8,362 nt of DNA, from NCBI GenBank assembly GCA_052148295.1, contig JBKQIP010000160.1, positions 1 to 8,362 on the forward strand, in the 5' to 3' direction. The notes under the pieces were generated by a model that saw only the letters and a list, made by a program, of their open reading frames with translations, was not told where the DNA came from and searched no databases. A program made the translations under genes and the position numbers. Source of the stretch: Bog-473 sp052148295. GTDB lineage: Bacteria > Actinomycetota > Acidimicrobiia > Acidimicrobiales > RAAP-2. Numbering within the stretch: the stretch's first letter is position 1; every line of letters begins with the position of its first letter. Below, in pieces: positions 5,518 to 8,362 of this stretch.

Positions 5518-5553
5518 CGAATGCCAGGGCCGAGGATCCGGCCCTGGCATTCG
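5518..5553 (-). terminator. Strong hairpin terminator of the HtrA-like gene
   Basis: A perfect 15-bp stem (CGAATGCCAGGGCCG at 5518-5532 with its complement at 5539-5553) closes a 6-nt loop. It starts 18 nt after the stop codon of the protease gene and separates it from the GH3 gene. No T-run follows on the minus strand, so termination would rest on the stem alone or need Rho or another factor. Confidence 0.75.
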
Positions 5554-5571
5554 ATGCGGACCCCTGTGGGC

Positions 5572-7233
5572 TTATTGCGGTGGGCCCGAGGTGAGCGTCA
5601 CGGTCACGGTGTGGCTCTGACCGGAGGAGTCGGTGTAGCCGAAGGTCACCGAGTCGCCCGGGTGGAACGGCTCCATCAGGTTCGTCAGGGACGTGGGTGA
5701 AGTGACCTTCTGATTGTTCAGCGAGGTGATGACGTCACCATCGGCCAACCCGGCCTCTTGAGCGGGCGAGCTCGTGATGACACTGGCAATCGCCGCTCCC
5801 GACGAGGTCCGGCCGGATCCGGAGCTCCCGCCGTTCCCGTTGGAGCCGGAGCCGCCGAACGCGCCCCCGAACGCCCCGCCGAAGCCGCTCGAACCGCTTC
5901 CGCTGTTCGTGGTCGTGCTGATCTCGACACCGAGGAAGGCCGTCGGTCCGATGTGGATGGTCGAGGAGGCCTGGCCCAAGGTGATCTTCTGCGCCAGCGA
6001 GATCGCTTCGTTGATCGGGATGGCGAAGCCCTGGTCGGTCGACGACTGGCCCGAGGACTGGAACGAGAACCCGGCGGATGCCGCGGTGTCCATCCCGAGG
6101 ACCTGACCGGCGCTGTCGACCAGGGCTCCACCCGAGTCACCGGGCTGGATGTTGGCGTTCGTCTGGATCAGACCGGTGAGCTGCTCGGACGCTCCATCGC
6201 CGTCGTCGCTCGCGGTGATCGACTGGTTGAGGGCGGTCACCGTGCCACCCGCCGCGCTGGGGGTCCCACCAGTGCCGCCGGCGTTGCCGATCCCCACCAC
6301 GTCCTCCCCGACGGAGATGTCGGACGAATTGCCGATGGACGCGGTCTGGAGTCCCGAGGCGTTGTGGAGCTGGAGGACGGCCACGTCGTTGGTGCGGTCA
6401 TAGCCCACCACACTGGCGGAGTAGGTCTTGCCGTTCCCCACGTCGGTCACGCTGATGGTGGTCGCACCATCGATGACGTGGTTGTTGGTGAGGATCTCAC
6501 CGGACGAGGTCAGGACCATCCCGGTTCCGGCGGCCTCCTCGCTCTGGTACCCGAGCGTGGTGTCGATGTCCACCAACCCGGGATCCACCTTGGCGGCGAT
6601 GGCCGACACGTCGCTGGGGCCGGCCGAGCCCGAGGAACCCGAGGAACCGGAAGAGCCCGAGCCGCTCGAGCCGAAGGGCGAGTTGAAGGAGCCCGAGCCC
6701 GATCCACCGAAGCCGGAGCCGAACGGGGATCGGGCCGAGTGTGACGGCGGCGTCGCCGAGACGGTCGGGGTGTTCGACTTCCACGCAGCGTGACTGATGC
6801 CCGCCCCGGCGGCCAGGGCGATGACGGTGGCCGCGGCGATGGCCACGCCGTTGCGCACGCGATGGGAGCCCGAGGCGGTCTTGGCGCCGGGCTCCGGTTG
6901 GGGGGGCGCGGGCCAGGTCGGAGGATTCGGGTTGGTCGGGGGACCGTAGTACCCGGGCCCTGCGGTCGGACCGAGGCGAGGATTGCCGGACAGGACCCCG
7001 AGCGCGTAGGCGCCGCCCTGGGGGTTGGCCGACGGGACGACCGATTGCCCGTACGGCCCGGCGGGGTGTGCGGGCATGGCGGGGGTGCCACTCTGGGGCG
7101 TGGTCCCCGGGGTCGCATTCACGGGCGGGAGCGGAATGGCCGAACCGGTGACCGGCGTCGGCATCGGGGGTGTGTCCTGGAACTGATCCCCGGGCTGCTC
7201 ACGCTCCGGCGATTCGAAACTCTCGTCGCTCAT
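5572..7233 (-). CDS. HtrA/DegP-like serine protease, membrane-anchored, with PDZ domain
   Basis: This 553-aa protein is an S1C (trypsin-fold) protease of the HtrA/DegP family, which degrades or refolds misfolded envelope proteins. Residues 1-125 are a Pro/Gly-rich cytoplasmic segment. A single transmembrane helix lies at about 128-150 (starting NGVAIAAATVIALAAGAGIS). A Gly/Ser linker spans 160-205, and the protease domain about 208-420. The catalytic triad is intact: H252 in TNNHVIDG, D283 in TNDVAVLQL and S367 in QPGDSGGALV. The PDZ domain occupies about 430-550 (TAFLGVEIS, then AQEAGLADGDVI) and is interrupted by a Gly/Ser/Asn-rich insert at 443-478. The anchored N-in topology matches actinobacterial HtrA/PepD-type proteases. 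The ATG at 7231-7233 is set by GGAGGA 6 nt upstream. The downstream hairpin suggests a single-gene transcript or the end of one. Actinobacterial genomes carry several paralogues, so no symbol is given. Confidence 0.95.
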   Translation of the reverse strand: MSDESFESPEREQPGDQFQDTPPMPTPVTGSAIPLPPVNATPGTTPQSGTPAMPAHPAGPYGQSVVPSANPQGGAYALGVLSGNPRLGPTAGPGYYGPPTNPNPPTWPAPPQPEPGAKTASGSHRVRNGVAIAAATVIALAAGAGISHAAWKSNTPTVSATPPSHSARSPFGSGFGGSGSGSFNSPFGSSGSGSSGSSGSSGSAGPSDVSAIAAKVDPGLVDIDTTLGYQSEEAAGTGMVLTSSGEILTNNHVIDGATTISVTDVGNGKTYSASVVGYDRTNDVAVLQLHNASGLQTASIGNSSDISVGEDVVGIGNAGGTGGTPSAAGGTVTALNQSITASDDGDGASEQLTGLIQTNANIQPGDSGGALVDSAGQVLGMDTAASAGFSFQSSGQSSTDQGFAIPINEAISLAQKITLGQASSTIHIGPTAFLGVEISTTTNSGSGSSGFGGAFGGAFGGSGSNGNGGSSGSGRTSSGAAIASVITSSPAQEAGLADGDVITSLNNQKVTSPTSLTNLMEPFHPGDSVTFGYTDSSGQSHTVTVTLTSGPPQ

Positions 7234-7239
7234 TCGATG

Positions 7240-7245
7240 TCCTCC
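7240..7245 (-). promoter_or_regulatory. Ribosome binding site of the HtrA-like gene
   Basis: GGAGGA on the minus strand lies 6 nt before the ATG at 7233. It excludes the in-frame start 14 codons upstream at 7275. Confidence 0.85.
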
Positions 7246-7361
7246 ATCTGGGCCCCTCTCGCGGGACCGTCGCATGGATCCATTACACCGCGATCATCTA
7301 AACGCCAGATGTGGGGAATGTATGAGGGAGGTAAATGTTGGCTGTGCAGGACCGATCTTCC

Positions 7362-7382
7362 TGCCCAGGCACGTTCCTGGCA
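7362..7382. repeat. Inverted repeat upstream of the HtrA-like gene
   Basis: In the 263-nt gap between the SGNH gene stop and the protease start, TGCCCAGG (7362-7369) faces CCTGGCA (7376-7382). They make a 7-bp stem with one bulged C and a 6-nt loop. It could be the terminator of the SGNH gene or an operator for the protease. A shorter 5-bp stem, GCCAC/GTGGC, sits at 7478-7491 just after the SGNH stop. The part of the gap at 7262-7345 is AT-richer, as expected of a promoter, but I cannot fix its boxes. Confidence 0.35.
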
Positions 7383-7496
7383 TCATCCCTCGGGTCATCA
7401 GGTGCGTCGGGGCTCGTGTCATACACCTTAAACGGGCCCGCGCCCCCATTCACACGCTTCACGCCCTCCGCCTGAAGGCCACTCTCGTGGCGTCGG

Positions 7497-8362
7497 CTAG
7501 CCGGGAGGATGGTCGTCGGGACACGCCCCCGGCGGGGTGTTGAAGTCCGGATTGTGCACCCACGCTCCGGTGATCCATCTCGGATCGGCCGGGGACAGGT
7601 GGTACGTCGTCGTGAGGTCACTCAGGATCGCGTCGGCGTACCGGGCGCTGCCCTCGGGGCACAGGTGTCCGCGATCGAGTTTGCGCACGCGCACCCACTG
7701 GTCACGGGGGGCATCGGGATCGCCCAGGGGCGGGAGCCAGGTGGAGTAGCGACCGTCGAGCAGGATCGAGTCCGCCACGGGCAGGTACATGACCCGGCCG
7801 GGGAAGACCGCCGGCATGGAGGCGGCGATGGCGTTCCACGCCCTGAGCCCCGCGACCTGCTGGGTGTGACTGATGCCCGCGGGGTGGGACACGTCCACCT
7901 TCGGGAACTGGGTGAGCATCACGCCGTCCACGCCGTCGCCGGGGGCCAGCATGAGGCGCAGGGCCCGCTCGAGCAGCGCGGCGTAGCGCTTGGGCTGGTG
8001 CCGCGCGTTGGGGGTGGTCGGGCCGGCCGCGTCCCAGCTCCAGGTGCCGATGATCAGCTGGGGGTGCTCGGTGGCGATGATCCGGTCGAGCGAGCTGGGC
8101 CAGACGCTCACCGTGGTGAGACCGAAGCCGTCGAACGTGTTCCGGTCCACGTTCACCTCACCCGTGGCGTCCAGGGCGGCGCGGATGCCGTAGGAGGCGT
8201 CGCCCATGACGGAATCCCCGATGACGGCCACCCGCAGCGGGTGCGCCGGGCTGATGGTCCCCGGGGCGATGGCGATGGGGCGCTGGCCGGCGTAGCCGCC
8301 CACCCCGGCCACCGCCAGCGCGCCGGGGTGGACCGGGCGCTCCACGCCGGCCACGGGGGCGG
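7497..8362 (-). CDS. SGNH-fold hydrolase or acyltransferase C-terminal domain (cut by window edge)
   Basis: The frame is open to the window edge and shows an SGNH/GDSL-type esterase or acetyltransferase domain. Counting from a GTG at 8354, block I is RVAVIGDSVMGD (41-52) with nucleophile S48. IIGTWSWDA (101-109) lies where block III is expected. The catalytic dyad is D227 and H230 in LDRGHLCPEGSARYAD. A Pro-rich tail with C278 follows, and C232 and C278 could form a disulfide, hinting at an extracytoplasmic location. The segment before the domain (1-38) is Gly/Ala/Pro-rich and looks like a linker, and no start codon in view has a Shine-Dalgarno. I therefore infer that the gene continues upstream, perhaps into an OafA/YrhL-type acyltransferase 3 membrane domain, as in many cell-envelope O-acetylases. 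A stand-alone secreted SGNH enzyme is the alternative. Confidence 0.75.
   Translation of the reverse strand, partial: APVAGVERPVHPGALAVAGVGGYAGQRPIAIAPGTISPAHPLRVAVIGDSVMGDASYGIRAALDATGEVNVDRNTFDGFGLTTVSVWPSSLDRIIATEHPQLIIGTWSWDAAGPTTPNARHQPKRYAALLERALRLMLAPGDGVDGVMLTQFPKVDVSHPAGISHTQQVAGLRAWNAIAASMPAVFPGRVMYLPVADSILLDGRYSTWLPPLGDPDAPRDQWVRVRKLDRGHLCPEGSARYADAILSDLTTTYHLSPADPRWITGAWVHNPDFNTPPGACPDDHPPG

Noticed and set aside
7350..7377. Possible extracytoplasmic sigma-factor promoter (GGAAC then 18 nt then CGGTCC) for the HtrA-like gene
   Set aside because: The -35 resembles the SigE type, which often controls htrA genes, but the -10 does not match CGTT well and GGAAC overlaps the inverted repeat. 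Too weak to call.
5758..7431. Plus-strand frames over the HtrA-like gene, including Glu/Pro repeats near 6600-6720
   Set aside because: The Glu/Pro repeat is the antisense reading of the protease's Gly/Ser linker, and the sense gene has a full catalytic triad and a good Shine-Dalgarno.
7298..7621. 107-codon minus-strand frame across the gap before the HtrA-like gene
   Set aside because: It begins inside the SGNH gene in another frame, is Arg/Pro/Thr-rich with no domain, and ends in an AT-richer promoter-like stretch.

Overview
The window is high-GC bacterial DNA. It carries an Lsr2-type nucleoid protein, a Cys-x-x-Cys DinB-fold protein and several small proteins of a kind I associate with uncultured Actinomycetota. 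I infer an actinobacterium, most likely class Acidimicrobiia or a close relative. That placement rests on protein style, not on a marker gene. All genes but one (lsr2) are on the minus strand. There are no rRNAs, tRNAs, transposases, phage genes or CRISPR arrays that I can see.

Layout from low to high coordinates. (1) 1-581, minus: the N-terminal third of a cytochrome P450, preceded by a good sigma70-like promoter and a compact set of inverted and direct repeats that looks like a repressor operator. (2) 704-1844, minus: a tight three-gene unit read in the order small CxxC...WH zinc-ribbon-like protein, DinB-fold protein, small uncharacterised protein. The first two overlap by ATGA and the third begins 2 nt after the second stop. 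(3) 1845-2391: a 547-nt intergenic stretch holding an AT-richer patch, two palindromes and an eight-copy ~13-bp tandem repeat ending just before lsr2. (4) 2392-2739, plus: lsr2, with lower GC at third positions than its neighbour and a C-terminal domain lacking the canonical RGR motif. (5) 2740-2853: stem-loops between convergent genes. (6) 2854-3138, minus: a 94-aa single-pass membrane protein. (7) 3217-5427, minus: a cytoplasmic glycoside hydrolase family 3 enzyme (beta-glucosidase-like). (8) 5518-5553: a 15-bp perfect hairpin terminating the next gene. (9) 5572-7233, minus: a membrane-anchored HtrA/DegP-like serine protease with PDZ domain. (10) 7234-7496: its promoter region. (11) 7497-8362, minus: the C-terminal part of an SGNH-fold hydrolase or acyltransferase, cut by the window edge.

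The genes do not form one obvious pathway. The P450 (probably lipid or steroid catabolism), the GH3 enzyme (glycoside breakdown) and the HtrA protease (envelope protein quality control) look like independent chromosomal units. The least ordinary parts are the lsr2 locus with its tandem-repeat leader, the overlapping small-protein operon, and the operator-like P450 promoter. I do not see strong evidence for a new multi-gene system.
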